The notes: generated from the sequence alone by a model not told the origin. 52,270 nt of DNA from Enterobacterales bacterium (GCA_015654925.1 JAATFX010000140.1:1-52270), one strand, 5' to 3'; counted from the stretch's first letter, positions 33,742-43,391 are shown. Made by a program: numbers and translations.

Positions 33742-35187
33742 TCAAACCAATTGTTTACGCTGGTTTGACGGCGGGATGGATAAAGACTCTCGGTATTTTG
33801 CTACGGTTCGCCGCGCCACCATGATGCCCTGGTCGGAGAGCAGGGTGGTCAGCTTGCTATCGCTTAGCGGCTTCGCCGGGTTTTCCGCGGCGATTAATTT
33901 TCTCACCAGTGCGCGAATGGCCGTGGAGGACGCTTCGCCCCCCCCTTCGGTACTGACGTGACTGGAGAAAAAATATTTAAGTTCGAATATACCGCGCGGA
34001 CTGTGCAGATACTTTTGCGTGGTGACCCGCGAAATCGTTGATTCATGCATATCCACCGCCTGGGCGATATCCGCCAGCACCATGGGCCGCATGAACTCTT
34101 CGCCTTGCTCAAAAAAGGCCTGCTGCTGTTCAACAATGCACCGGGTGACTTTCAATAAAGTATCATTACGGCTTTCCAGGCTTTTAATCAACCAGCGGGC
34201 TTCTTGCAAATGGCTGCGGATAAACTGCCCGTCCGCGTCGCTGCGCGTGGTATTGCCCAGGGCGGCGTATTGCTGGTTGATCTTGAGAGTGGGGACGCTG
34301 TCGGTATTGAGCTCCACGGTCCAGCGGTTGTGCACTTTGCGCACCAGCACATCCGGGATGACATACTGCGATTCGGTGGTATTGATCGATTGGCCCGGGC
34401 GGGGATCGAGGGATTGAATCAGCGCCATGGCGGATTTCAGCACCTCTTCCTTGAGCCGGGTCGAGCGCAGCAGGGTGCGAAAATCATGGCTGGCCAGCAA
34501 ATCGAGGTGTTCGCTGACAATCAGCCGGGCTTCGTTGATGTAAGGAAAATCCTTTGCCAGCTGGGAGAGCTGGATCAACAGGCAATCGCGCAGATCCCGC
34601 GCCGCCACGCCCACCGGATCAAAACGCTGCACGCGCTTGAGCACCGCCTCCACTTCATCCATGGTGACATTGTCATCGCCCAGGCACTCCAGAATGTCTT
34701 CCAGCGGCACGGTGAGATACCCCGTTTCATCCACCGCGTCGACGATGGAGGTGGCGATGGCGATATCGGTATCGGAAAACGGCGTCAGCTCCACCTGCCA
34801 CATCAGGTAATCCTGCAGGGTCTGGATGGTCTCGCCCTGGTAAATCGGCAGTTCTTCATCGCGGTAGTCGGTACCGGTGCCGGACGGGGTGCCGGCCGAG
34901 TACATTTCGTCCCAGGTGGCATCGAGCGGCAGTTCTTCCGGCATGTCTTTTTGTTCCATCGCTTCGCGGGTATCAAGCGATTCGCTATCCGGGGTGTCGT
35001 GGGCCTCTATTTCTTCATGGACATCGGTTTGCTCAAGCAAAGGATTGCTTTCCAGCGCGGTCTGTATTTCCTGCTGGAGTTCAAGCGTAGACAGTTGCAA
35101 CAGACGAATCGCCTGCTGTAACTGCGGAGTCATGGCCAACTGTTGACTAAACCTGAGTTGCAAACCTTGCTTCATATAATGCGTCAA
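33742..35187 (-). CDS. rpoN: RNA polymerase sigma-54 factor
   Basis: Sigma factor for -24/-12 promoters (nitrogen, stress and other enhancer-dependent genes), 481 residues (E. coli 477). The Gln/Leu-rich N-terminal activator-interaction region (about 1-50) is followed by an acidic region II, the core-binding domain, an HTH, and the RpoN box ARRTVAKYRE near the C-terminus. In the rpoN-hpf-ptsN-rapZ-ptsO operon on the minus strand, downstream of lptB. Confidence 0.97.
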   Translation of the reverse strand: MTHYMKQGLQLRFSQQLAMTPQLQQAIRLLQLSTLELQQEIQTALESNPLLEQTDVHEEIEAHDTPDSESLDTREAMEQKDMPEELPLDATWDEMYSAGTPSGTGTDYRDEELPIYQGETIQTLQDYLMWQVELTPFSDTDIAIATSIVDAVDETGYLTVPLEDILECLGDDNVTMDEVEAVLKRVQRFDPVGVAARDLRDCLLIQLSQLAKDFPYINEARLIVSEHLDLLASHDFRTLLRSTRLKEEVLKSAMALIQSLDPRPGQSINTTESQYVIPDVLVRKVHNRWTVELNTDSVPTLKINQQYAALGNTTRSDADGQFIRSHLQEARWLIKSLESRNDTLLKVTRCIVEQQQAFFEQGEEFMRPMVLADIAQAVDMHESTISRVTTQKYLHSPRGIFELKYFFSSHVSTEGGGEASSTAIRALVRKLIAAENPAKPLSDSKLTTLLSDQGIMVARRTVAKYRESLSIPPSNQRKQLV

Positions 35188-35222
35188 TTAACCTCATCGG
35201 CCTTTCACTTCAGGACACCTTA

Positions 35223-35948
35223 TCAGAGGCGGAACTCTTCGCCCAGATAAACACGTTTCACCTGCTCGTCCTGCAGTATTTCCGCCGGGGTACCGTGGGC
35301 GATCAAATGCCCTTGGCTGACGATATAGGCGCGTTCGCAGACATCCAATGTCTCACGCACGTTATGATCCGTGATCAGCACGCCCAGTCCGCTATCGCGC
35401 AAATGTTCAATGATTTTTTTAATATCGATAACGGAAATCGGATCTACCCCGGCAAAAGGTTCATCAAGCAGGATAAATTTTGGATTGGCCGCCAGGGCGC
35501 GGGCAATTTCCACGCGCCGCCGCTCGCCGCCGGATAACGATTGACCGAGGTTGTCGCGCAGGTGGGCGATATGAAACTCTTCCATCAGGGCATTGGCCCG
35601 GTCCGCGCGCTGCGCGGCGCTGATATCGTTCCTGATTTGCAATACCGCCATCAGGTTATCATAGACGCTCAGGCGGCGGAAAATCGACGCCTCCTGCGGC
35701 AGATAGCCGATGCCGCGGCGCGCGCGGGTATGCAGCGGCAGCAGGCTGATATCGTCGTCATCGATGATGATGCGTCCGGCGTCGCGCTGGATGATGCCCA
35801 CCACCATATAAAACGTGGTGGTCTTGCCCGCGCCGTTGGGGCCCAGCAGCCCCACAATCTCCCCGGAGCTGACCTTAAGGCTGACGTCTTCCACCACGTG
35901 GCGGCCTTTATAGGCTTTGGCCAGGTTTTCTGCGATTAATGTAGCCAT
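35223..35948 (-). CDS. lptB: LPS export ATPase LptB
   Basis: Cytosolic ABC ATPase that powers extraction of lipopolysaccharide from the inner membrane with LptF, LptG and LptC. The protein is 241 residues, the E. coli length. Walker A GPNGAGKTT, the signature LSGGERRRVE and Walker B ILLDEPFAGVD are intact. It follows lptA by 9 bp. Confidence 0.98.
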   Translation of the reverse strand: MATLIAENLAKAYKGRHVVEDVSLKVSSGEIVGLLGPNGAGKTTTFYMVVGIIQRDAGRIIIDDDDISLLPLHTRARRGIGYLPQEASIFRRLSVYDNLMAVLQIRNDISAAQRADRANALMEEFHIAHLRDNLGQSLSGGERRRVEIARALAANPKFILLDEPFAGVDPISVIDIKKIIEHLRDSGLGVLITDHNVRETLDVCERAYIVSQGHLIAHGTPAEILQDEQVKRVYLGEEFRL

Positions 35949-35957
35949 GGGTTACTC

Positions 35958-36536
35958 TTATTTTTTTCCGGTTTGGGGCGCGGGCGTCGCGGGCGTTGCG
36001 GGCGTTGCCTTTGCCGGATTCTTATCCTGCAACTGGGATGGAACCAGCACGGTGGTGACCCGTTTGCCCTTGTCGCTGAAGGCTTCCATCTGCTGTTTTT
36101 TCACCAGATAGGTAATGCGGTCGCCCTTGACGTTGCTATCCAGTTGCTCAAGATAAGCGTCGCCGGTCAATACGACATAATCATTGGCCAACTCATAGCG
36201 AACTTTCTGCGCGTGGCCTTTGACCGGCTTGCCGTTGTCCTGGAGCTGATAAAAGGTGACGGGATTGCCGTAGCCTTCCACCACTTCCTTGCCCTGCTCG
36301 CCGTTGGGACGGGTGATCACCACTTTGTCCGCCCGGATATCGATGGAGCCTTGCTTGACGATAACCGTACCGGTAAGGGTGACGGTGTTGGTCTGCATAT
36401 CGACGGCCTGCTGGGCGGAATCGATATTAATCGGCTGATTGGTATCGTCGGTGAGGGCCAGGGCATTGGCGCTCACCAGCAGCAGCGCACCGGCGACAAA
36501 CGCGCTATGGATTTTATTTTTGGTTTTGGATTTCAT
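35958..36536 (-). CDS. lptA: LPS transport periplasmic bridge protein LptA
   Basis: Periplasmic beta-jellyroll protein whose oligomers bridge LptC and LptD for LPS transit; 192 residues from the chosen ATG. The signal peptide ends at ANALA (about residue 28). The OstA-like core contains GNVIV-like strands, GEQGKEVVEGYG and TTVLVPSQLQDK. The tail has three PAT-type repeats encoded by tandem 9-bp units at 35982-36008. The longer frame would need a TTG at 36557; the ATG at 36536, inside the 3' end of lptC, gives a normal signal peptide. Confidence 0.95.
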   Translation of the reverse strand: MKSKTKNKIHSAFVAGALLLVSANALALTDDTNQPINIDSAQQAVDMQTNTVTLTGTVIVKQGSIDIRADKVVITRPNGEQGKEVVEGYGNPVTFYQLQDNGKPVKGHAQKVRYELANDYVVLTGDAYLEQLDSNVKGDRITYLVKKQQMEAFSDKGKRVTTVLVPSQLQDKNPAKATPATPATPAPQTGKK

Positions 36537-37083
36537 AAGAGGTCTTGACCTTTTCAATCAGCTCGGCAGTCTTATTTCGCAGATTTCCGCGCATTTTCAT
36601 GCCTTTAGAGTTAAAGCCGGTACCATATAAGATTACCTCGTCATCGGAGGAGACATCCTGCGTAACAAGATTCACCACGGCGTTATCGGTCCTGATATGC
36701 TGCAACTGCGAGGTCGGTGTCAGGCTGTCCACCTCGACATGGCCATATAAATAAAGCATTTTATCATTGGTCAGCTTGGCCCGATCGGACCTGACTGTCC
36801 AGGTTGCAACCTTGTTTTCATCGTACATCGTCGCCACCGGGCGGGTAAACCAGGTGATCTGCTCAACGGCGAACTGCTGGACGTGTTCGGATATCAATTT
36901 GTAATTCAGGCCGCCCACCGGGTTGTACACCAGGGTGACGGTATGTTCGCTCTGGTAAGTGGGCTCGCCGGTATCCGCCACCACCTGCTGGGCGTCGCCA
37001 TCCGAATCGGTCAGATTCAGGCCGATCAATACCAGCACCACCAGCACCAGCAGTAAGGTAATCCACCATTTCGTTTTACTCAT
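36514..37083 (-). CDS. lptC: LPS transport membrane-anchored protein LptC
   Basis: Bitopic inner-membrane protein, 189 residues, that receives LPS from LptBFG and hands it to LptA. A single N-terminal helix (about 6-26) is followed by a periplasmic beta-jellyroll. Its start overlaps the kdsC stop by 4 bp and its end overlaps lptA by 23 bp, so the genes are tightly coupled. Confidence 0.96.
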   Translation of the reverse strand: MSKTKWWITLLLVLVVLVLIGLNLTDSDGDAQQVVADTGEPTYQSEHTVTLVYNPVGGLNYKLISEHVQQFAVEQITWFTRPVATMYDENKVATWTVRSDRAKLTNDKMLYLYGHVEVDSLTPTSQLQHIRTDNAVVNLVTQDVSSDDEVILYGTGFNSKGMKMRGNLRNKTAELIEKVKTSYEIQNQK

Positions 37084-37643
37084 ACCGACTGCCCTTTGGC
37101 ATCCTCAAGCTTCCCTTGCGCCAGCAACACCAGGTCGCAGACTTCGCGAACCGCGCCGCGGCCGCCGGCTATGCGCGTTACGTAATCGGCCTTCGGCAGC
37201 AGCAGCGGGTGGGCGTCGGCCACCGCGACGCTCAACCCGACCTGCGCCATGACCGGCCAATCAATGAGATCGTCGCCGATATACGCGACCCGATCCGCAG
37301 TTAATGACAGTTTACTCAATAGGGCCTCAAAGGCCAAAAGCTTATCCGACTGTCCCTGGTAAAGGTGGGTAATCCCCAACGTTTGGCAGCGATCTTCCAC
37401 CAGCTTGGCGGAGCGGCCGGTAATAATAGCGACCTCGATGCCCGCTGTCAGCAAGCATCGGATACCGTAGCCGTCACGCACGCTGAAGGCTTTGAGTTCC
37501 TCGCCCTGGTTGCCCTGGTAGATCAGGCCATCCGACAGTACGCCGTCCACATCGCAGATCAGCAGCCGGATTTGGCCGGCGCTTAATAATACCTGCCCGT
37601 CAACCGGACCATAACAGGTGTCTATGCGGGGAGTATCATGCAT
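37080..37643 (-). CDS. kdsC: 3-deoxy-D-manno-octulosonate 8-phosphate phosphatase KdsC
   Basis: HAD-family phosphatase that removes phosphate from Kdo-8-phosphate in the Kdo branch of LPS synthesis. The protein is 187 residues (E. coli 188). The nucleophile motif CDVDGVLSDG is near residue 30, and AIITGRSA and YIGDDLIDWPVM complete the HAD signature; there is no cap domain, as usual. Encoded between kdsD and lptC. Confidence 0.97.
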   Translation of the reverse strand: MHDTPRIDTCYGPVDGQVLLSAGQIRLLICDVDGVLSDGLIYQGNQGEELKAFSVRDGYGIRCLLTAGIEVAIITGRSAKLVEDRCQTLGITHLYQGQSDKLLAFEALLSKLSLTADRVAYIGDDLIDWPVMAQVGLSVAVADAHPLLLPKADYVTRIAGGRGAVREVCDLVLLAQGKLEDAKGQSV

Positions 37644-37656
37644 GGCGCTTTCCTTG

Positions 37657-38643
37657 TTAGATTACGCCGGCTCGTAGCATATCATGCATATGCACCACGC
37701 CCACCAGCCGGTTGTTATCCGCCACCAGCACCGAGGTGATGTGACGGGATTGCATTAAATTGAGCGCATCGACCGCCAGGGTATTGGGGCTGACCCGGAT
37801 GCCGCCGGCGGTCATCAGATCGACGATACGCGCCTGGTTCAGGTCGATGCCCATATCAAACACCCGGCGCAAATCGCCGTCGGTGAAAATACCCTCGATG
37901 TTTTGCTGCGCGTCGCAAATAACCGTCATGCCAAGGTTTTTACGGGTCATTTCCAGCAAGGCGTCGCGCAGGGTCGCATTGCGCGGGGTCAGCGGAATTT
38001 CATCGCCGTTATGCATGATATCGGCCACCCGCAGCAACAATTTACGCCCCAGCGCGCCGCCGGGATGCGAAAGCGCGAAATCCTCGGCGGTAAAACCGCG
38101 GGCCTGCAGCAGCGATACCGCCAGCGCGTCGCCCATCACCAGGGCGGCGGTGGTACTGGTGGTCGGCGCTAAACCCAATGGGCAGGCTTCCAGGGGCACG
38201 TGAACGCAAATATGGATATCCGCCGCCTTGCCCATGGTGCTTTCCGGGTTGCCGGTCATGCAGATCAAGGGAATTTGCAGGCGCTTGAGTACCGGGATCA
38301 GGGCCAGGATTTCGTTGGACTCGCCGGAATTGGATAAGGCGATCACGATATCCTGGGTCGACACCATGCCCAGATCCCCATGGCTGGCTTCGCCGGGATG
38401 GACAAAAAAGGACGGCGTGCCGGTACTGGCGAACGTCGCCGCTATTTTGCGGCCGATATGGCCGGATTTGCCCATGCCCATCACCACGATTTTACCGCTG
38501 CAATAGAAAATCTTTTCGCAGGCGCGGCGAAAATCGTCATTGATATATTGATCCAGCTGCGCCAGCCCCGCCCGCTCGTCGGCGAGAACCTGCTTACCGG
38601 CGGCCGGAAAGTCAAAGTCCGGCGCTAATGACATATGTGACAT
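37657..38643 (-). CDS. kdsD: D-arabinose 5-phosphate isomerase KdsD
   Basis: Converts ribulose-5-phosphate to arabinose-5-phosphate, the first step to Kdo. The protein is 328 residues, as in E. coli. It has an SIS domain (about 35-180, with GMGKSGHIG and SNSGESNE) and two CBS domains in the C-terminal third. The ATG at 38643 is used because the family begins MSHxxLxPxFDF; 25 more codons are open upstream without family support. Confidence 0.97.
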   Translation of the reverse strand: MSHMSLAPDFDFPAAGKQVLADERAGLAQLDQYINDDFRRACEKIFYCSGKIVVMGMGKSGHIGRKIAATFASTGTPSFFVHPGEASHGDLGMVSTQDIVIALSNSGESNEILALIPVLKRLQIPLICMTGNPESTMGKAADIHICVHVPLEACPLGLAPTTSTTAALVMGDALAVSLLQARGFTAEDFALSHPGGALGRKLLLRVADIMHNGDEIPLTPRNATLRDALLEMTRKNLGMTVICDAQQNIEGIFTDGDLRRVFDMGIDLNQARIVDLMTAGGIRVSPNTLAVDALNLMQSRHITSVLVADNNRLVGVVHMHDMLRAGVI

Positions 38644-38678
38644 AAATTCATCCTGATCCGCCCGTGGGTCTGTGCGGG

Positions 38679-39635
38679 CTAAATAAACAACACCGCAAGA
38701 TAGGCGGCAAAACCACATAATAACAGAGCGCCCATGGCGGAGTTGATCCTACGGCGCTTTCTCAGACAAAACGCCGTTAATATCACGCTCGCCGCCAGCA
38801 TGACCCAATAATCCCGCGTAAACGCCACCGGATTAAACGGGCCGGGAGAGAGCAGGGCCGGCACGCCCAGCACCATAACACTGTTCACGATATTGGAGCC
38901 GATGAGATTGCCCAGGGCAATATCGTTTTCGCCTTTCATCGCGCCGGCGATGACGGTGGCCAGCTCGGGCAGGCTGGTGCCGACCGCCAGCACCGTCAGG
39001 CCGATGACCAAATCGCTGACCCCGAGGTGGCGCGCCACGACGCTGGCGTTATCAATCACCATATGGGCTGAAATCGGCATGATAATAAAGGCCAGGGCCA
39101 GCCACAGCACCGCCACGGTATTGCTGCTATCCTGAGGTAGCTCCGCCAACTGTTCGCGGGTCAGGCTGTCATTGCCGTCGTTCAGCGCCGGGCGGGAAAT
39201 TTTCACCACGGCGGCAATATAACCCATCGCCGCGAGTAACAATATCACGCCGTCCAGACGGCTCAGGTTATGATCCGCCAGCACCAGGCCGCACAGCGCC
39301 GTCGCGATCAGCATCAGCGGCAGTTCCCGGCGCACGATATCCGAATGGAAGGCGATGGGCTTGATCAGCGCCGCCCCGCCCAATATCAACAATATATTGG
39401 TAATATTCGAACCGATGATATTACCCACGGTCATATCGATTTGATGATTCAGGGCGGCGGTCACCGAAACCAGCAGCTCGGGCAACGACGTACCTAACGC
39501 CACAACGGTGCATCCAATCAGCCAGGGCGCAATACCCAGCGAACGGCTGATAACGGCAGCACTGTAAACCAATCTATCCGCGCCATAAACCAGTAGAATA
39601 AGGCCAATAACTAATAATGACGTGGCAAAAAACAT
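38679..39635 (-). CDS. yrbG: Sodium/calcium exchanger-family protein YrbG
   Basis: Inner-membrane antiporter-like protein of the CaCA family, 318 residues, with about ten membrane helices. Two inverted repeats carry the family motifs twice: GTSLPEL with GNIIGSNITN, and GTSLPEL with GNLIGSNIVN. The transported ion is not established for the enterobacterial protein. It is the first gene of the minus-strand run to ptsO and is divergent from mlaF. Confidence 0.95.
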   Translation of the reverse strand: MFFATSLLVIGLILLVYGADRLVYSAAVISRSLGIAPWLIGCTVVALGTSLPELLVSVTAALNHQIDMTVGNIIGSNITNILLILGGAALIKPIAFHSDIVRRELPLMLIATALCGLVLADHNLSRLDGVILLLAAMGYIAAVVKISRPALNDGNDSLTREQLAELPQDSSNTVAVLWLALAFIIMPISAHMVIDNASVVARHLGVSDLVIGLTVLAVGTSLPELATVIAGAMKGENDIALGNLIGSNIVNSVMVLGVPALLSPGPFNPVAFTRDYWVMLAASVILTAFCLRKRRRINSAMGALLLCGFAAYLAVLFI

Positions 39636-39871
39636 GTAAAGTCCTTGATTCTTAAATAATCCTGAGCTATCTACGCCATCGCAGGCTCCCTGCGCGGAAG
39701 ACTATATTGCAGGCAAATTTGAACAAGGCCTAATTTTGACTGTCCGCCGGGCAAAAGTAAAATCGCGTAATTTCCTCTATCTTAGCTCCGATAGGGTAAT
39801 TTTTTGTAAAAGTTCGATGAATCGGTCCTATTGCTTTAATATCTAGGGCAATGGGTTTCAGCGAGAAAGCA

Positions 39872-40696
39872 ATGATCAGTGAAAACATGAATCACTCGGA
39901 GCATTTGGTGGACATCCGCGGCTTGAGTTTCCGGCGCGGTAATCGACCGATATTCGATAACATTACCTTGCAGGTCCCCCGGGGTAAAATCACCGCCATC
40001 ATGGGGCCGTCGGGTATCGGTAAAACCACGCTGTTACGTCTGATCGGCGGCCAATTGCCTCCGGACAGCGGCGAGATTTGGTTCGACGGCGATAATATTC
40101 CCGCCTTGTCGCGCCGCCGGCTGTATGAAGTGCGCAAAAAAATCAGCATGTTGTTCCAGTCCGGCGCGCTGTTTACCGATATCAATGTTTTTGAAAACGT
40201 GGCGTTTCCGCTGCGCCAGCATACCCGCCTGCCCGAAGCCGTATTACGCACCACGGTGTTAATGAAGCTTGAGGCGGTGGGCCTGCGCGGCGCGGCGTCC
40301 CTGATGCCGTCCGAGCTGTCCGGCGGCATGGCGCGGCGCGCGGCCCTGGCGCGCGCCATCGCCCTGGACCCTGAACTGATCATGTTCGACGAGCCGTTTG
40401 TGGGCCAGGACCCCATCACCATGGGGGTGCTGGTCAAATTAATCGACGAACTGAACCACGCGCTGGGCGTCACCTGCATCGTGGTTTCCCATGATGTGCC
40501 GGAAGTATTGAGTATCGCCGATTACGCTTATATCGTGGCCGAACAGCATGTGATAGCCGAAGGAACGCCGGCCGAGCTACGCGCCAACCAGGACCCGCGG
40601 GTACGCCAGTTTTTGGACGGTATCGCCGATGGTCCCGTGCCGTTTAATTTCCCCGCCAGAGATTATAAATCGCAGCTTTTAGGTTCAGGGAGTTAA
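39872..40696 (+). CDS. mlaF: Phospholipid ABC transporter ATPase MlaF
   Basis: ATPase of the MlaFEDB complex, which moves phospholipids between inner and outer membrane to keep the outer leaflet asymmetric. Walker A GPSGIGKTT, signature LSGGMARRAA and Walker B IMFDEPFVGQD are intact. Three in-frame ATGs occur at 39851, 39872 and 39887. I chose 39872 (274 residues) because GAGA lies 7-8 nt upstream; 39887 would give a length nearer E. coli (269). First gene of mlaFEDCB. Confidence 0.95.
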   Translation: MISENMNHSEHLVDIRGLSFRRGNRPIFDNITLQVPRGKITAIMGPSGIGKTTLLRLIGGQLPPDSGEIWFDGDNIPALSRRRLYEVRKKISMLFQSGALFTDINVFENVAFPLRQHTRLPEAVLRTTVLMKLEAVGLRGAASLMPSELSGGMARRAALARAIALDPELIMFDEPFVGQDPITMGVLVKLIDELNHALGVTCIVVSHDVPEVLSIADYAYIVAEQHVIAEGTPAELRANQDPRVRQFLDGIADGPVPFNFPARDYKSQLLGSGS

Positions 40697-40703
40697 CCGA
40701 GCC

Positions 40704-41489
40704 ATGCTATTACAACAAGCATTAGCGGCGCTGGGACGCCGGGGCATCAATGTCTGCTACGCTTTCGGGCGCTCGGGCGTGATGCTATTTAACGCGCTGG
40801 TGGGTAAACCCGCCTTCCGCCAGCAGTGGCCGTTGCTGATCAAGCAGCTGTACAGCGTCGGTGTGCAGTCGCTCATTATTATCATTGTTTCCGGCATGTT
40901 TATCGGCATGGTGCTGGGGCTGCAGGGTTATATCATCCTGACTACCTACAGCGCCGAAGCCAGCCTGGGCATGATGGTTGCCCTGTCGCTGCTGCGTGAA
41001 CTCGGCCCGGTGGTTACCGCCTTGCTGTTTGCCGGCCGCGCCGGTTCGGCGCTGACCGCGGAAATCGGCCTGATGAAAGCCACCGAGCAGTTATCGAGCC
41101 TGGAAATGATGGCGGTGGACCCGCTGCGCCGTATCGTGGCGCCGCGCTTTTGGGCCGGGGTGATCAGTATGCCGCTGCTGACGGCGATTTTCGTCGCGGT
41201 GGGTATCTGGGGCGGCGGTATAGTGGGCGTGGATTGGAAGGGTATCGATAGCGGTTATTTCTGGTCCGCCATGCAGGGCGCGGTGGATTGGCACCAGGAT
41301 TTGGTTAACTGCCTGATAAAAAGCGTGGTCTTCGCTATCACCGTTACCTGGATCGCGCTGTTTAACGGTTATGATGCTATTCCGACGTCCGAAGGAATCA
41401 GCCGCGCGACCACTAGAACGGTCGTCCATGCGTCCCTGGCCGTGTTGGGACTGGATTTTGTGCTGACAGCACTGATGTTTGGGAATTGA
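40704..41489 (+). CDS. mlaE: Phospholipid ABC transporter permease MlaE
   Basis: Membrane permease subunit of the Mla transporter, 261 residues, with an N-terminal interfacial helix and five to six membrane helices. The conserved VVTALLFAGRAGSALTAEIG and LEMMAVDP motifs contact MlaF. It begins 7 bp after mlaF and ends 4 bp before mlaD. Confidence 0.97.
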   Translation: MLLQQALAALGRRGINVCYAFGRSGVMLFNALVGKPAFRQQWPLLIKQLYSVGVQSLIIIIVSGMFIGMVLGLQGYIILTTYSAEASLGMMVALSLLRELGPVVTALLFAGRAGSALTAEIGLMKATEQLSSLEMMAVDPLRRIVAPRFWAGVISMPLLTAIFVAVGIWGGGIVGVDWKGIDSGYFWSAMQGAVDWHQDLVNCLIKSVVFAITVTWIALFNGYDAIPTSEGISRATTRTVVHASLAVLGLDFVLTALMFGN

Positions 41490-41493
41490 GTTA

Positions 41494-42072
41494 ATGCAAA
41501 CGAAAAAAAGTGAAATCTGGGTCGGCGTATTTATGATTATCGCCCTGCTCGCGGTGATTTTCCTGTGCTTGAAAGTGGCGGATATCCGCTCGGTGGGCAA
41601 TGTGTCCACCTACCGTATCTCCGCCACCTTCGATAATATCGGCGGCCTCAAGGTGCGCTCACCGGTGAAAGTGGGCGGCGTGGTCATAGGGCGGGTGGCG
41701 GATATCGCCCTCGATCCTAAAACCTATGCCCCGCGGGTAACGATGGATATCGAAGATACCTATAACCAAATCCCCGACACCAGCTCGCTGGCCATCCGTA
41801 CGTCGGGGCTGCTGGGCGAACAATACCTGGCGCTGAATATCGGTTTCGAAGACCCGGATATGGGAACGGCGATCCTTAAGGACGGCGGCACCATTCAGGA
41901 CACCAAGTCCGCGCTGGTATTGGAAGACCTGATCGGTCAGTTCCTGTACAAGAGCGGCGGCAATGACAAAGATGCTCCGGTGGATGCCAAAGGCTCCGCG
42001 GACGACAACGCCGACAGCATCCAGGCACCTGCAACCGGCGACGGCGCAGCTCCCGCCGCGACGGCTCATTAA
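41494..42072 (+). CDS. mlaD: Phospholipid transport MCE-domain protein MlaD
   Basis: Inner-membrane-anchored MCE protein that forms a hexameric ring around the lipid channel of MlaFEDB; 192 residues. A single membrane helix (about 9-28) precedes the MCE domain (about 40-118, TFDNIGGLKVRSPVKVGGVVIGRV). A hydrophobic pore helix (VLEDLIGQFLY) and a low-complexity Asp/Ala-rich tail follow. The ATG at 41494 matches the family start MQTKKxEIWVG. Confidence 0.97.
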   Translation: MQTKKSEIWVGVFMIIALLAVIFLCLKVADIRSVGNVSTYRISATFDNIGGLKVRSPVKVGGVVIGRVADIALDPKTYAPRVTMDIEDTYNQIPDTSSLAIRTSGLLGEQYLALNIGFEDPDMGTAILKDGGTIQDTKSALVLEDLIGQFLYKSGGNDKDAPVDAKGSADDNADSIQAPATGDGAAPAATAH

Positions 42073-42086
42073 GAGGAAGATAACCT

Positions 42087-42737
42087 ATGTTGAAACGTTT
42101 ATTGATGGTGGCCCTGCTGGCGATAGCGCCCCTGGCGCATGTACAGGCGGCGCCGGCGGTTGACCAAACCAACCCCTACGCGCTGATGAATGCGGCGGCG
42201 GATAAGACTTTCACCCGTTTGAAAAATGAACAAAGCCAGATCCGCCAGAATCCAAATTACCTGCGTAATATCGTACGCGAAGAGCTATTGCCTTATGTGC
42301 AGGTAAAATATGCCGGCGCGCTGGTATTGGGCACCTACTACCGCCAAGCAACCCCGGCGCAGCGCGACGCCTACTTCAAAGCCTTCCAGGCTTATCTGGA
42401 ACAGGCATACGGCCAGGCTTTGGCGATGTATCACGGTCAAACCTACCAGGTTGCCCCGGAAAAACCCTTTGGCGACGCCACGATTATCGCTATTCGCGTG
42501 ACCATAGTCGATCCGGGCGGCCGCCCGCCGGTGCGGTTGGATTTCCAATGGCGCAAGAACAGCCAGACCGGTAACTGGCAGGCTTACGACATGATTGCCG
42601 AAGGGGTGAGCATGATCACCACCAAGCAAAATGAGTGGGCTTCGACGCTGCGTCAGAAAGGTATCGACGGCTTGACCCAACAGCTCCAGTCCGCCGCCGC
42701 CCAACCGATTTCCCTGGATAAGCAGAACAATGGCTGA
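42087..42737 (+). CDS. mlaC: Periplasmic phospholipid-binding protein MlaC
   Basis: Soluble lipid shuttle between MlaA in the outer membrane and MlaD, 216 residues. A Sec signal peptide ends at HVQA-AP (about residue 21). The mature domain includes VREELLPYVQVKYAGALVLG and the conserved RPPVRLDFQW strand. It overlaps mlaB by 8 bp. Confidence 0.97.
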   Translation: MLKRLLMVALLAIAPLAHVQAAPAVDQTNPYALMNAAADKTFTRLKNEQSQIRQNPNYLRNIVREELLPYVQVKYAGALVLGTYYRQATPAQRDAYFKAFQAYLEQAYGQALAMYHGQTYQVAPEKPFGDATIIAIRVTIVDPGGRPPVRLDFQWRKNSQTGNWQAYDMIAEGVSMITTKQNEWASTLRQKGIDGLTQQLQSAAAQPISLDKQNNG

Positions 42738-43038
42738 AACCCTGAGCTGGCAAGCGGAAGACGACACGCTGGTACTGCGGGGCGAACTCGATCGCGTCAC
42801 GCTGCTGCAGTTTTGGGAGCAGCGCGACGCCGCCCTGGCGGGTATCCGTTTTCTGGATGTTTCCCGGCTGGAGCGGGTGGATTCCGCGGGCGTCGCCATG
42901 ATGTTGCATTTATGCGCCCTGCAGACCCAGCGGGGCGGATCGCTGTTGCTGACCGGCGTCACCGAGAAATTACGTACCCTTATCGCCTTGTATAAGCTGC
43001 ATAATATCCTGCCCTGCGCCGACGATCGCCCCGGCTGA
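42730..43038 (+). CDS. mlaB: STAS-domain subunit MlaB
   Basis: Cytosolic STAS protein that binds MlaF and stabilises the transporter; 102 residues (E. coli 97). The conserved helix-start motif is VDSAGVAMML. It starts within the end of mlaC. Sequence is less conserved than its neighbours but length and context are diagnostic. Confidence 0.93.
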   Translation: MAETLSWQAEDDTLVLRGELDRVTLLQFWEQRDAALAGIRFLDVSRLERVDSAGVAMMLHLCALQTQRGGSLLLTGVTEKLRTLIALYKLHNILPCADDRPG

Positions 43039-43130
43039 CGCGATGATTGAATGAATCCCTGTTTCCGATGACGGCGTATTCATCTAAGATATCGGCTTGA
43101 TTCCCGACCCATGAAAGTGATTTGACCCTT

Positions 43131-43391
43131 ATGGAAAACCACGAAATCCACGAAATATTGATGAGTGCCAATGACCTGGCGCTGCAAGAGGCCCATGTTA
43201 CGGGTGACGGCAGCCATTTCCAGGTCATTGTTGTGAGCGAACGGTTTGACGGCATGAGCCGGATTAAAAAACAGCAGGCGGTATATGCCCCATTGATGGA
43301 GTATATTTCGGACAATCGTATTCATGCGCTCTCCATCAAGGCTTATACCCCTGATGAATGGCGGCGCGATCGCAAATTAAACGGTTTTTAA
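43131..43391 (+). CDS. ibaG: BolA-family protein IbaG
   Basis: Small BolA-like protein, 86 residues, which with monothiol glutaredoxins is involved in iron-sulfur cluster handling and acid response. The conserved GDGSHFQVIVVSE, RIKKQQAVYAPL and HALSIKAYTPDEW stretches are present. The ATG at 43131 corresponds to the family start MENxEI. It precedes murA as in E. coli, separated by a spacer with a hairpin. Confidence 0.94.
   Translation: MENHEIHEILMSANDLALQEAHVTGDGSHFQVIVVSERFDGMSRIKKQQAVYAPLMEYISDNRIHALSIKAYTPDEWRRDRKLNGF

Noticed and set aside
34204..35121. Long plus-strand open frame opposite rpoN
   Set aside because: Codon-bias shadow of rpoN; composition lacks protein-like features.
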